A DNA stretch of 40,129 nucleotides, from the NCBI GenBank assembly GCA_002395135.1, contig DGWC01000010.1, positions 1 through 40,129 on the forward strand, given 5' to 3'. The translations under genes were made by a program, and so were the position numbers. Below the pieces are notes generated by a model, which was not told the origin of the DNA, did no database searches, and was given only the letters and a program-made list of their open reading frames with translations. Positions 25,601 through 33,804 of this stretch are shown here, piece after piece (position 1 is the first letter of the stretch; every line of letters starts with the position of its first letter). This DNA is from Prevotella sp. UBA4268. Lineage in GTDB: Bacteria > Bacteroidota > Bacteroidia > Bacteroidales > Bacteroidaceae.

Positions 25601-26302
25601 CTGAATGTACGGACACTGCATAAAGGCTACCCTGTTCACTCGCTATTCTCTTACAAGTATGCAGGTATTACGAAAGAAGAAGGTTCCAACATACAGACAA
25701 TCAACTGGTATGGAGCCGACGGTGAGAAGCATGCATCAGAGGTATATAGCAGCGACTTCAAAATTGAGGATGCGGTATATAGCGGTTCACTTGATCCCAA
25801 AGTTATGTCAAGCTTCACGCCTGAGATTACCTATGCAGGTTTCTCTCTCTCTGCAATGTTCAGCTACTATGGCGGTCATGTGATGAGAGCCAAGGCTGAC
25901 GAATGGAGTGGTTGGATTGGTAGTCAATATGGTTATAAAGGTGCCGTCCCTGCCAGCGCCTTGAATTATTGGAAATCTGGAAGTGAGACTGAATATCTGG
26001 CAAACGGATATTTGGGAGGCTCAAATATTATTGGTGGAACTTATACACAATACATGGATATCAATGTCGTGCCAGCAGATTACCTGAAACTGCGCAACCT
26101 GGTTCTGGGCTATAGTTTCCCGAAGAACTGGTGCCGCAAGATGGGTATGAACGCTATCCGCCTGCGCCTGCAGATGAACAACGTATGTACGTGGGTTCGC
26201 AACAAGTATGATATTGACCCGGAGGCTAACAGTCCTACAGGAGGAACACCACTGAACAAAGCCCCTCGCAGTTACACCATGAGTTTGCATGTGAACTTCT
26301 AA
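22700..26302 (+). CDS. SusC/RagA-family TonB-linked outer-membrane importer with STN domain
   Basis: The 1200-residue protein has a signal peptide (about 1-23, SAAAQ) and an STN domain (about 25-95, LPIEQVIKDLRKQTGYQFVY). The CarboxypepD_reg-like domain runs about 112-200 (VSGLVTDENDDPLPGVTVMV). A plug domain with LVTGYQNIKRENATGSYQLI and VLKDASAAAIYGARASNGVI is characteristic of SusC, and the barrel ends SLHVNF. It forms a gated pedal-bin complex with the SusD-like lipoprotein encoded next. RagA of Porphyromonas gingivalis, in the same superfamily, imports peptides, whereas others import glycans. No glycoside hydrolase is nearby in this operon and a protease is, which favours a peptide substrate (inference). 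Confidence 0.95.
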   Translation: MKKLQVMITLMAMMLLTSLSAAAQTYDVDYKDLPIEQVIKDLRKQTGYQFVYKKETVAGVSPVTCTLKNATLEQVLNRVFFFVGLDYEIAKGKTVILKKADKNRPYFKKQVSGLVTDENDDPLPGVTVMVKGTNNGASTDIDGAFSLFVEGNSPELEFTYVGMKNKNVRLTPKTEKFIMVKLESDENILDEVLVTGYQNIKRENATGSYQLISSKKLDERHTGTIVENLEGQIPGLMSYNNGLNGGGENALTIRGISSFQAKTNPLVVVDGLPIEGSIETINPYNIENITVLKDASAAAIYGARASNGVIVVTTKRAHQEKLEVDFSTDITVSEKQNYDNYKWANAAQYIELEKYNFNSMKSNADQTAFETVLSKYDSDRRSLSPILRMLVANHLGTLSSSEMESQLSRLAQNDYRKEWQDVYERTKVLQQYNLALRTRGKYLNSSIVLNYKGDNLGLVKEHNNALTFSYRGDLDATKWLKLSFGANIISERGKTHATGILSELTGLNGFHPYQSMFNADGSAAGLEAYIALDEPTLSDPTLGLKDAAYYPLNELNMNFSNSRRTNIRSFASATATILPGWTASAHFQYEDIYYKRNILLEAGSHEMNYLYDLYTQSTIEMVEDYDENWEPIMVPVTVIKHHLPEGGQLKTDTSEGAYYTFRAQTAYSHTFAGKHAVEALAGFEFRQSNTKTSANLLMGYDEQTQTNRSGLMNYAELKDLFGAGSAVGNLYTMSGAPDSDDFNTSDVLHRFYSLYFTGNYVYDSRYSASFSYRVDKTDLFGADPKFRGRPLWSVGASWNIHNEDFMKQYTWIDALKLRASYGLTGNIDSSVSSYLTATLANEFIYGNLGATLDTPPNDQLRWEKTASYNLGLDFSLWSNRLSGSLDYYLKKGSDLLTVTDLDPTTGWNQLTINNGKMTNRGIELQLNGEIIKPQTRNSLGLNAAFNISYNKNEVTKIDHEVSSGFEYLNVRTLHKGYPVHSLFSYKYAGITKEEGSNIQTINWYGADGEKHASEVYSSDFKIEDAVYSGSLDPKVMSSFTPEITYAGFSLSAMFSYYGGHVMRAKADEWSGWIGSQYGYKGAVPASALNYWKSGSETEYLANGYLGGSNIIGGTYTQYMDINVVPADYLKLRNLVLGYSFPKNWCRKMGMNAIRLRLQMNNVCTWVRNKYDIDPEANSPTGGTPLNKAPRSYTMSLHVNF

Positions 26303-26336
26303 ATCATTGAAAATTGACAATTGATAATTGAATATT

Positions 26337-27743
26337 ATGAATACAAATAATAATAATTGGACATTGGGTGTTGTTGTATGCCTTATGATCCTTGTATCCT
26401 GTTCTTTCACGTCCTGCGATGATGAACTTGATATCATCCCGAAAGGAAAGACCACGCTTGAGAATGTGACCGATCTTGAAGCACTGCTCAACACAGAGTA
26501 CCACTTGGGTGCTGATCCCAACCAGGACATCGCCATCATCTGTAACGAAGTTCTTGGCCAATGGAGTTCTGTGCCCGAAGTGATTTCACAGAAGAACACT
26601 GTCGAGTATGCTAATATGGCATACGACGAAAGTGTTGACCGTGCTGCCCTGACTACCGAAGACACCCGGTACAACGATGCCTATAAGCATATTAATGCCA
26701 TGAACGTGATTATCTCGAAAATGCCTGATGCTACTGGTGATGGTACCAGGAAAGATCAGTATATCGCAGAGGCCCGCATGCTGCGTGCTTATTTCCACTG
26801 GCTGATGGTTTGCATCTATGCCAAGCAGTACGACGATGCCACTGCCGAGAATGAAGGTGGTATCGCTTACGTTGACAACACCAATGTGGGTGAGACCAAA
26901 GAGAAACTGTCGCTGGCAGAAACCTACCGCCGTATTCTTGACGACTGTTCAGATGAGGTGATTGCCCAGTTGCCACAGAAGAACCCCAATGTGGAACGTG
27001 TCGACCAGGCTTTCGGCAATGCCTTCCGCGCCAAAGTGCTCATGCAGATGAAGCACTATAGCGAAGCTCTGCCGTACGCCCAGGCCTCACTGCGCATTAA
27101 CAGCCTCATTCAAGACCGTTCGGAAATTATCAACACCATGAGTTGGTCACTGACTCAGGATATGGAAAACAACCTGCTTTATGTCGGTGGATCCACACGT
27201 GTTTGTCCTACGTTTATTAACTTATCTCTCGAGAGTGGTACGCTGTTCGAAGATGGAGACTATGTGGTGAACTACGACTTGATGGGCGGTTGGAATCCCT
27301 CATGGACAGCCGGTATCCCCGGTGTGCTACAGTATCAAGGTTGGGGCACAATGGGAAATGTCTGGGGTATCATCAGCGACCATGTTTATTATGACGCAGC
27401 AGAGTGTCTCATCCGCACAGGCAAGATTATGGAAGGTCTGCAGCAGGTTGACAAAGTACGCGCCAAGCGAGTGGAGAACTACGTGCCGTTCGCTCAGGGA
27501 AATCCTTCAGAACAAGAGGCCATGGCCATGTTGCAAAGAGCCAAGTGGATCGAGTGTATCGGCACTTATGAGAATTTCTTCGACTGCAAGCGTTGGAACA
27601 CCGAGGCTAACTATAAGCGCACCATCACTCGTAGTTTAGGTGATTATGGTACTTTCAGTATCAAACCGGAATCTCCTCTTTGGGTATTACCATTCCCTGC
27701 TAACGCTACACGCTATAATCCTACGTTGACGCAAAACTATTAA
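26337..27743 (+). CDS. SusD/RagB-family substrate-binding lipoprotein
   Basis: The 468-residue protein starts at ATG 26337; an upstream TTG at 26328 only adds three residues. The signal peptide ends LMILVSCSFTSC, with Cys27 (or Cys22) as the lipidated residue, followed by the acidic DDELD, in keeping with surface export of Bacteroidetes lipoproteins. The helical TPR-like SusD fold is visible in AEARMLRAYFHWLMVCIYAK, AFRAKVLMQMKHYSEALPYA, and the C-terminal block IECIGTYENFFDCKRWNT with PLWVLPFPANATRYNPTLTQ. It should cap the SusC-like barrel as the ligand lid. It lies 34 bp after susC. The ligand cannot be predicted from sequence alone. Confidence 0.93.
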   Translation: MNTNNNNWTLGVVVCLMILVSCSFTSCDDELDIIPKGKTTLENVTDLEALLNTEYHLGADPNQDIAIICNEVLGQWSSVPEVISQKNTVEYANMAYDESVDRAALTTEDTRYNDAYKHINAMNVIISKMPDATGDGTRKDQYIAEARMLRAYFHWLMVCIYAKQYDDATAENEGGIAYVDNTNVGETKEKLSLAETYRRILDDCSDEVIAQLPQKNPNVERVDQAFGNAFRAKVLMQMKHYSEALPYAQASLRINSLIQDRSEIINTMSWSLTQDMENNLLYVGGSTRVCPTFINLSLESGTLFEDGDYVVNYDLMGGWNPSWTAGIPGVLQYQGWGTMGNVWGIISDHVYYDAAECLIRTGKIMEGLQQVDKVRAKRVENYVPFAQGNPSEQEAMAMLQRAKWIECIGTYENFFDCKRWNTEANYKRTITRSLGDYGTFSIKPESPLWVLPFPANATRYNPTLTQNY

Positions 27744-27769
27744 TAGTTCATAGTTTAGAGATCATAGTT

Positions 27770-29221
27770 ATGATGAAAAACGTATTTAAGAAAATAAGTA
27801 TGATGCTTGTCGGGGCAGCCTTCGTGCTGCCCTCACAGGCACAGTTGCTGAAGGTAACGGTTAAGGATAAGGCTTTGCAGAAGCAGGCCATGTTCATCAA
27901 CCACGGTGAGTTCCTCAATATGGAATTTGATGAGAAAGGGGTGTGGACTTACAATAATACCGAGAAGGTGAAGGCCCCCACCGAGGTGAACATGATGCTG
28001 GGCTCAGCTGGATTTATCCCTGCATTAGTGGAACCCGGGAAAACGATCTCGGTAGAGGTCCTGATGAAGAATGACAAACCTCAAGCCAAGTATAAGGGCG
28101 ACAACGTAGCCGAGTCAAGATTTCTCTTTGAAGAGGGCAAGTTTACTCCCGAGCGTATGGCACCCCGCTCTTTCGATCCGGAAGATTTTGAGGATTTAAG
28201 CGAGGAAGAGATTAATGAACATAAAGCATATTTGGAGAAGCAGAGACGTGACACCATTACCTTTGATGAGGCCTACCGCCGTCTGGATCAACACTATGCC
28301 GCTACTAAGAAAGCTGCCAATGCCGTGAAAGATGCCGACCGCCGTGCCGACTATCTACATCGTACTGAGGTGCGCAGTCTCTCCAACCTGCTCGACCTCA
28401 CCGAGACCAAGGCACACGCATGGAAGATGGATCTGAAGAAAGACAACTATTACAAAGAGTTGCTCGGCCGCATCAACCCCAACGACGAACTGGGTGTGGA
28501 TCAACTCTATCGTCTGCCACAGCGCATCCTCGATAGTCAGCTCACCACCAGCAGGAGGGATATGGATCAGACAGCCTACGCTCTCGACTATATCAATATC
28601 GTAGATAAGAATTTCTCTAATGAAAATATTCGTCACCATCTGCTCAGCGACTTAGGTATGTTGGTGTTCAATAGCAGTTATAACGGTCAGGTATTCGAGA
28701 TGGATAAGTTCTGGCAGGCCTTCAAGAAGGCATCACCCAAGCGCACCCTCGATTATTTCCAGCCCATCTATGAGTCGCGCAAGGCTACTAAGGCTGGACA
28801 ACCTTGCCCGGATGTCTCATTCTCTGACCCGCAAGGCAATCCACACAAACTGTCAGAGTATTTCGGAAAGGTACTTTACATCGACATCTGGGCTACCTGG
28901 TGCGGCCCCTGCTGCGCCGAGATCCCTCATATCGAGAAGCATGTGGCTCACTATAAGGATAATCCGAAGATACAGTTTATCAGCATCAGCATCGACAGCA
29001 ACAAACAGGCATGGCATAACAAACTGGAGAAGGACAAGCCCGAATGGATGCAGTTTCTCTGCAACAAAGAGGAGTATGAGCTCATCAGCAAGCAGTGGGG
29101 CATCACCGGCATTCCGCGTTTCGTCATCATCAATGCCGATGGCACTATCAACCAGAGTGAGGCGTTCCGACCCAGTGCACCTGACTTCCGTGAGCGTATC
29201 GATAAGATTCTCGGAGAATAA
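27770..29221 (+). CDS. Exported TlpA-like thioredoxin-domain protein, paralogue 3
   Basis: The 483-residue product (ATG 27770 or 27773) has a signal peptide ending VLPSQAQ. A mature N-terminal domain starts LLKVTVKDKALQKQ, an acidic linker (FDPEDFEDLSEEEINEHKAY) follows, then a helical region and a C-terminal thioredoxin fold. The active site is WATWCGPCCAEIPH: Cys378 and Cys381 form the usual pair and Cys382 is an extra adjacent cysteine, which is unusual. The cis-Pro loop is GITGIPRFVII. Its first 40 residues closely resemble those of paralogue 4 (32360), from which it is now separated by an AT-rich lipoprotein/protease pair. It starts 26 bp after the SusD gene. Confidence 0.87.
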   Translation: MMKNVFKKISMMLVGAAFVLPSQAQLLKVTVKDKALQKQAMFINHGEFLNMEFDEKGVWTYNNTEKVKAPTEVNMMLGSAGFIPALVEPGKTISVEVLMKNDKPQAKYKGDNVAESRFLFEEGKFTPERMAPRSFDPEDFEDLSEEEINEHKAYLEKQRRDTITFDEAYRRLDQHYAATKKAANAVKDADRRADYLHRTEVRSLSNLLDLTETKAHAWKMDLKKDNYYKELLGRINPNDELGVDQLYRLPQRILDSQLTTSRRDMDQTAYALDYINIVDKNFSNENIRHHLLSDLGMLVFNSSYNGQVFEMDKFWQAFKKASPKRTLDYFQPIYESRKATKAGQPCPDVSFSDPQGNPHKLSEYFGKVLYIDIWATWCGPCCAEIPHIEKHVAHYKDNPKIQFISISIDSNKQAWHNKLEKDKPEWMQFLCNKEEYELISKQWGITGIPRFVIINADGTINQSEAFRPSAPDFRERIDKILGE

Positions 29222-29227
29222 TCATAC

Positions 29228-29312
29228 TTAAATCATAGAGTCCGGACCCTCCGGACGGTCAGTCTGAAGTACTGGGACGATGAGTCCAGTGTAACTGGAC
29301 TCTATGATTTAA
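29228..29312. repeat. 85-bp element with 16-bp perfect inverted ends and a nested hairpin
   Basis: TTAAATCATAGAGTCC (29228-29243) is exactly reverse-complementary to 29297-29312. Inside, GAGTCCAGT (29282-29290) pairs perfectly with ACTGGACTC (29294-29302) over a GTA loop. The two pairings share 29297-29302, so they exclude each other. It sits 6 bp after thioredoxin 3 and before the AT-rich gene pair. It could be a terminator, an attenuator or a small mobile element; no T-run or target duplication was found. Confidence 0.8.
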
Positions 29313-29397
29313 CCAACTTCGCGATTCTCCGTTCATCGGGATTTGAATCCGTCAATAATTATGCACAACTATTTTATTTCATTTTCAATTATTACCT

Positions 29398-29850
29398 ATG
29401 CAAAAGGACTTGTCAACCAAATCGAAGCTGTGCTTGCTGTTATTGGTAGTAGGCATGGTGACAATATTTACTAATTGTGATAATGATAATGAAAATACCC
29501 CTTCTAAGTTAATTGTGGGCAGTTGGCAATTGATTCAACAACCAGGCTTACATCTAAGAGATTCAAATTATTACCTCGAGTTTCATTCTAATGGAACTTA
29601 TATAGAAGATTTTAGAAATAATGTTAGAAAGGGAGATTATAATATAAAGAAGAATTGGTCATATAACGAAGAATCAAAGAAATATAAAGGTGTAATAAAA
29701 ATTAAGAGGTATAAATTAAACGATTCCCCAGAAGACACATTATTGAGAAACTTTATAGTTGATAAAGATGAAATGAGACTTTGGTACGATATACCAGATG
29801 GGTGGATACCTTTTATATCAAACGTTCAGAAGTTTGTTAGAGTGAAATGA
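29398..29850 (+). CDS. Small lipoprotein with lipocalin-like features, unknown function
   Basis: The 150-residue product has a type II signal peptide: LLLLVVGMVTIFTNC with Cys27, followed by the acidic DNDNEN, a composition typical of surface-directed Bacteroidetes lipoproteins. The mature chain starts LIVGSWQLIQQ and continues YYLEFHSNGTYIEDFR, resembling the first strands of lipocalin-like beta-barrel domains. Its codons are strongly AT-rich (many ATA, AAA and TTA), unlike the thioredoxin genes on either side but like the protease gene that starts 31 bp downstream. This order, a small lipoprotein just before a secreted metalloprotease, recalls the protease/inhibitor pairs (potempins) of Tannerella forsythia. 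That role is only an inference here. Confidence 0.75.
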   Translation: MQKDLSTKSKLCLLLLVVGMVTIFTNCDNDNENTPSKLIVGSWQLIQQPGLHLRDSNYYLEFHSNGTYIEDFRNNVRKGDYNIKKNWSYNEESKKYKGVIKIKRYKLNDSPEDTLLRNFIVDKDEMRLWYDIPDGWIPFISNVQKFVRVK

Positions 29851-29881
29851 AAAAGATTTGATTTATCATAAATATGTAACT

Positions 29882-32347
29882 ATGCGAATAGAATCAGTTA
29901 TTTTCACTTTATTGATAGCTTTGTCTTCTGTTACGGCACAGAATATAGACGATGTTGTCTATACCTTCGACAAAAATGTTCCTTCTTACATGTCGATTAA
30001 AGACATTGATTCCTTTCCGTTAATAATGAAGTCAAGAAACAATACAAGTGCTCTTAAAAATATCCTGCTGTTGAATGATGAGACGACGACTGTGCTTGTC
30101 GATACTCTGACAGATGTTGCTGGAGGATTCCATGAGTCATACATTGAATTATATAAGGGCATTAAGGTGGAAGGCACTAAGTGTAATATCCATTACAATA
30201 AGGATGGTATTCCCGTGATGATAAATGGTAACTTCAGAACGATTAACGGTATTGATACCATTGGAAGAATCAGTCTGGGGAAAGGTTTCAATCAGGCATT
30301 GAGGCACGTCGGTATCGATGAAAAAGAATGGAGAGACGATTTGAGTATTCAGAAGACCTCATCAACAGGAAAGATTAATACAACAGAAGAATATAAACAA
30401 CCAGAGAAAGTAATCTATGTAAAAGATGATGAGGCTCATTTGACATATAAATACAGGATTGATTGTTATGACACAGACATACATTCATGGGTGTATGTGG
30501 ATGCCATGACGGGTAAGGTCGTAGATACTATCAGAGCTGTTTGCAATATAACCTCCAACGTTACAACGGTTTATTCTGGTCAGCAGTCTATCGAAAGCCA
30601 ATATCATAATAACGAATACAGATTGAGGGATTACACGAGGGGGAGCGGGATTGAAACTTATAATTCAAGTGGAAATGATTATACATCACCAACCTCTACA
30701 TGGACTTCTATGAGCAGTTATGACCGTGCCGCTTTGGATGTCCATTGGGGTGTCGAAACCACATATGATTACTATTACAATACTTTGGGCAGGAATAGTT
30801 ATGATAATCATGGGGCTGAACTCGTCTCTTTTGTTAATATAAATCATTCCAATGCTTATTGGACAGGAAACTACATGGCATACGGTATCTATAATACCTA
30901 TCCTATGGTTTCATTGGATATTACTGCCCATGAACTCACACACGCTTTTACACAATCAACTTCTGCTCTGATATATCAGGGTGAGAGCGGTGCTATCAAT
31001 GAGGGGATGAGCGATGTGTTTGCTACCTGTATAGAAAGATATGCTAAACCCAATAGCGGAGATAACATTTGGTTATGTGGAGAAGATATACCATCGTTCG
31101 ATTATAGGGACATGAGTAATCCAGATTGTAAATACTATCACGGTAGCGGTTGGGTAAACACCTCTGATGTTTCACAGGAGAATGATTATGGTGGAGTACA
31201 TACCAACTCAGGTGTCTTTAACTATTGGTTCTATCAGATTGTCAAAGGGACGACATCTGAAACTTATATGGTAGACAGTATCGGCTTTGACAAGGCAATA
31301 AACATTTGCTATTTGATGAATGCTTCGTATCTCCCCTCAAATGCAACATACCACGATGCAGCTCAGTGTTCCATATTGGCAGCGAAGCACTTGGGGTATG
31401 TTGATGTTGTTAAACAAATTTTTAATGCCTGGAGGAATATAGGTGTTGAAGTTTATCCTTATATTAATGGGCCTACTATTGTAATTGACACTACTGCTTA
31501 TAATCTGGATTATTTGCCAGAAAGATGGAATGTCACATGGCAACTAAGCCCAGCCTCCTCTTTTGTGGCACTACAGATCTTACCCAACGACTCCTTAGGC
31601 AGACCATTGTGTATGTTGACAAAGGATCTTCGATATCCTTATGACGGATATATCCAAGCCATCTTGTATCGTAATAACGATTCCATCACCACTGTCAGCA
31701 AAAAAATATATGGACACTTGGCTATGGGAAAAGCGTATTATGTTGTTAGGAAATATCCCAGTAATCAAGTGATAGATGCCGCCTTAATACCACCTGGGAA
31801 TATTATTAAATATATAAAAGTTGGGGACATACTAAACTATAGCTCTCCCAATTTTAAAGGTATGCGTGGAGAAGAAGACGTTTGGCATCCTAATAGTATT
31901 CCTAATTGCGTTTCACGTGTGCCATACAGTGACAACTTTACTATTTTGCCACAGGCTACAGGATATGTGATTTACAGGCTACAGAACCCGGAGAATTATA
32001 ATGAAGAATATGTCTTCATGTTTATCGTACAGCCCGCATCCGGCTCCTACTCTATAAATATTTCACCTGCGGATAATGGATATCAGGTAAATCTCATGGA
32101 GAATGAGAATATTGTCCATTATGAGGGAATACCAGAAGAGGATGACAAATCTCAAAAGACAACTACAGAAGATACAGAATGGACGCTGAATGTGTATCAA
32201 TCTACATCAACAAAACCAATAATCTGTAAAACTGTAAAAGGTAACTCAACATCCATCAATACAAACGGATGGTCGCAAGGACTTTATGTCATTAGAGCCA
32301 TCGTCAATGGAAATACACTTACGGAAAAGATAATTATCAATAATTAA
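29882..32347 (+). CDS. Secreted thermolysin-like (M4) zinc metalloprotease with C-terminal sorting tail
   Basis: ATG 29882 (821 residues) places the signal peptide at the N terminus (MRIESVIFTLLIALSSVTAQ); a TTG start at 29858 would add only eight residues. The FTP/PepSY-type propeptide spans about 40-220. The M4 catalytic domain has HELTH with zinc ligands His350 and His354 and catalytic Glu351. NEGMSD supplies the third ligand Glu374 at the canonical 20-residue spacing, and GGVHTNSGV supplies the transition-state His440. After the catalytic domain come about 200 residues of beta-rich sequence, then a type IX secretion-like tail (SINTNGWSQGLYVIRAIVNG). The protein should be secreted or surface-attached and cleave proteins. 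The gene is AT-rich relative to the operon and sits between thioredoxin paralogues 3 and 4. Confidence 0.92.
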   Translation: MRIESVIFTLLIALSSVTAQNIDDVVYTFDKNVPSYMSIKDIDSFPLIMKSRNNTSALKNILLLNDETTTVLVDTLTDVAGGFHESYIELYKGIKVEGTKCNIHYNKDGIPVMINGNFRTINGIDTIGRISLGKGFNQALRHVGIDEKEWRDDLSIQKTSSTGKINTTEEYKQPEKVIYVKDDEAHLTYKYRIDCYDTDIHSWVYVDAMTGKVVDTIRAVCNITSNVTTVYSGQQSIESQYHNNEYRLRDYTRGSGIETYNSSGNDYTSPTSTWTSMSSYDRAALDVHWGVETTYDYYYNTLGRNSYDNHGAELVSFVNINHSNAYWTGNYMAYGIYNTYPMVSLDITAHELTHAFTQSTSALIYQGESGAINEGMSDVFATCIERYAKPNSGDNIWLCGEDIPSFDYRDMSNPDCKYYHGSGWVNTSDVSQENDYGGVHTNSGVFNYWFYQIVKGTTSETYMVDSIGFDKAINICYLMNASYLPSNATYHDAAQCSILAAKHLGYVDVVKQIFNAWRNIGVEVYPYINGPTIVIDTTAYNLDYLPERWNVTWQLSPASSFVALQILPNDSLGRPLCMLTKDLRYPYDGYIQAILYRNNDSITTVSKKIYGHLAMGKAYYVVRKYPSNQVIDAALIPPGNIIKYIKVGDILNYSSPNFKGMRGEEDVWHPNSIPNCVSRVPYSDNFTILPQATGYVIYRLQNPENYNEEYVFMFIVQPASGSYSINISPADNGYQVNLMENENIVHYEGIPEEDDKSQKTTTEDTEWTLNVYQSTSTKPIICKTVKGNSTSINTNGWSQGLYVIRAIVNGNTLTEKIIINN

Positions 32348-32359
32348 TAAGGATATTAA

Positions 32360-33721
32360 ATGAAACAGTTGTTTTCAAAAATCCTCATACTGCTCGTCGG
32401 AGTAGCTTTCGTGCTGCCCACACAGGCACAGCTGCTGAAGGTAATTGTTCCAGATAAGGCTTTGCAGGCACAGACTGCCATCCCCTGGCAGAAAGCCTTG
32501 CAGTTTGACGACAAGGGCGTGGCTGTATTAGAGAATCCGGAGATCACCGAGCGCAAGGAATTGCTCGTAGAGTTGGAGGAGCGGAAAGAGTTCTTTAATG
32601 CAATCGTTGAGCCGGGACAAACACTCACAATCACCATCCAACTGAAGGACGGTAAGTCGCAAGTGAGCTATACTGGTAAGTATGCCGCGGAATGTGAGTA
32701 TATGAATGCCGACATGCTTTTCTATCCTTCCACCTATGTGCCCGTAAAACCTGAGAAGCCTATTGACTTCACGGCTGCAAAGGCACAGGAAGAAGCTGAC
32801 TATAAGGCGCTGGGCAAGATGACGGATATCTTTCCCGTTGAAAAACAAAAGATGCTGAATCAGAAAAATGAGCTTACCCATCTGAAAAACCGTATGACCA
32901 TCCGTAAGGCAGAGGTGACGGCACAGGGCGGCAACTTCCGCAAGGATCCTGAATACCAGGGGATGCTCTCACAAGTAGATATCAATGATCCCAAATATCG
33001 GGACGAGTTTTTCCTGAATTCCTATATCTATAATATGATGTCACGCGACATAAAGAGCGAGGGAGATGTTACTGAAGAGACGCTCGAGTATATCGATTGC
33101 GTATGGAAGAATATTCCCAGTCTGGAGAATCGGCGCTCATTGATTGGTGCCTTGTCGTTCTCGGCATTCCTGCCAGAGAAGAAAATTGATGCCCAACGGT
33201 TGTGGAATGCCGTGCAAGGATTGGGAGATGAGCAACTCAACAGTATGTTTAAGGAGGTGATAGAAGAGAAACTGCTTGCGGCCAAGGGTAAGAAATGCCC
33301 TGATTTCACCTTCAACGACATGGAAGGCAAGCAGCATCATATCTCTGAGTTCTTTGGCAAGGTGCTGTACCTCGACTGCTGGGCTACCTGGTGTCATCCA
33401 TGCGTCTGGGAGATTCCTTTCTTCGAAAAACTGTATCAAGAGTATAAAAACGATGAACGCATTCAATTTATCAGTTTCTCGTTTGACGACAGTATTGAGA
33501 AATGGAAGGCCAAGGTGAAGAAGGATAATCCCGAATGGGCACAATTCATTCTCACCAAATCTGACCAGCAATTCCTCAAGGAGAAGATGGGTATAGCGGG
33601 TATTCCGTGTTTCATCGTGCTCAATGCCGACGGCACTATCGCTGAAGGTGATGCCCTGCGGCCCAGTGACAAGAATGCGAAAGCCATGTTAGAAAGCGTG
33701 CTTGGTGACAAGAAGATGTAG
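32360..33721 (+). CDS. Exported TlpA-like thioredoxin-domain protein, paralogue 4 (CHPC active site)
   Basis: The 453-residue product has a signal peptide ending VLPTQAQ and a mature start LLKVIVPDKALQAQ, nearly matching paralogue 3. The C-terminal thioredoxin domain contains WATWCHPCVWEIPF: Cys345 and Cys348 with His-Pro between them instead of the Gly-Pro of the other four. Dipeptide changes at this site usually raise the redox potential, making the protein more oxidising (known for DsbA-type CPHC versus thioredoxin CGPC), so its role may differ. A further cysteine (Cys417) directly follows the cis-proline (GIAGIPCFIV). It begins 12 bp after the M4 protease stop, so read-through from the protease gene is likely. 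Confidence 0.87.
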   Translation: MKQLFSKILILLVGVAFVLPTQAQLLKVIVPDKALQAQTAIPWQKALQFDDKGVAVLENPEITERKELLVELEERKEFFNAIVEPGQTLTITIQLKDGKSQVSYTGKYAAECEYMNADMLFYPSTYVPVKPEKPIDFTAAKAQEEADYKALGKMTDIFPVEKQKMLNQKNELTHLKNRMTIRKAEVTAQGGNFRKDPEYQGMLSQVDINDPKYRDEFFLNSYIYNMMSRDIKSEGDVTEETLEYIDCVWKNIPSLENRRSLIGALSFSAFLPEKKIDAQRLWNAVQGLGDEQLNSMFKEVIEEKLLAAKGKKCPDFTFNDMEGKQHHISEFFGKVLYLDCWATWCHPCVWEIPFFEKLYQEYKNDERIQFISFSFDDSIEKWKAKVKKDNPEWAQFILTKSDQQFLKEKMGIAGIPCFIVLNADGTIAEGDALRPSDKNAKAMLESVLGDKKM

Positions 33722-33804
33722 ACATCATGCGCATTCATAGATAATCTTTTTAAGAAATACACGTTATATCATCGGAAGAGTCTTCATTCTTTTATCATAC
33801 AAAT

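Noticed and set aside
29282..29312. Hammerhead ribozyme core suggested by GATGAGTCC
   Set aside because: The required CUGANGA is absent (the sequence reads ACGATGA), and no GAAA core segment lies in the right place.
29335..29360. tRNA T-arm-like sequence around GGATTTGAATCC
   Set aside because: No acceptor stem, anticodon arm or CCA-compatible end can be built around it.
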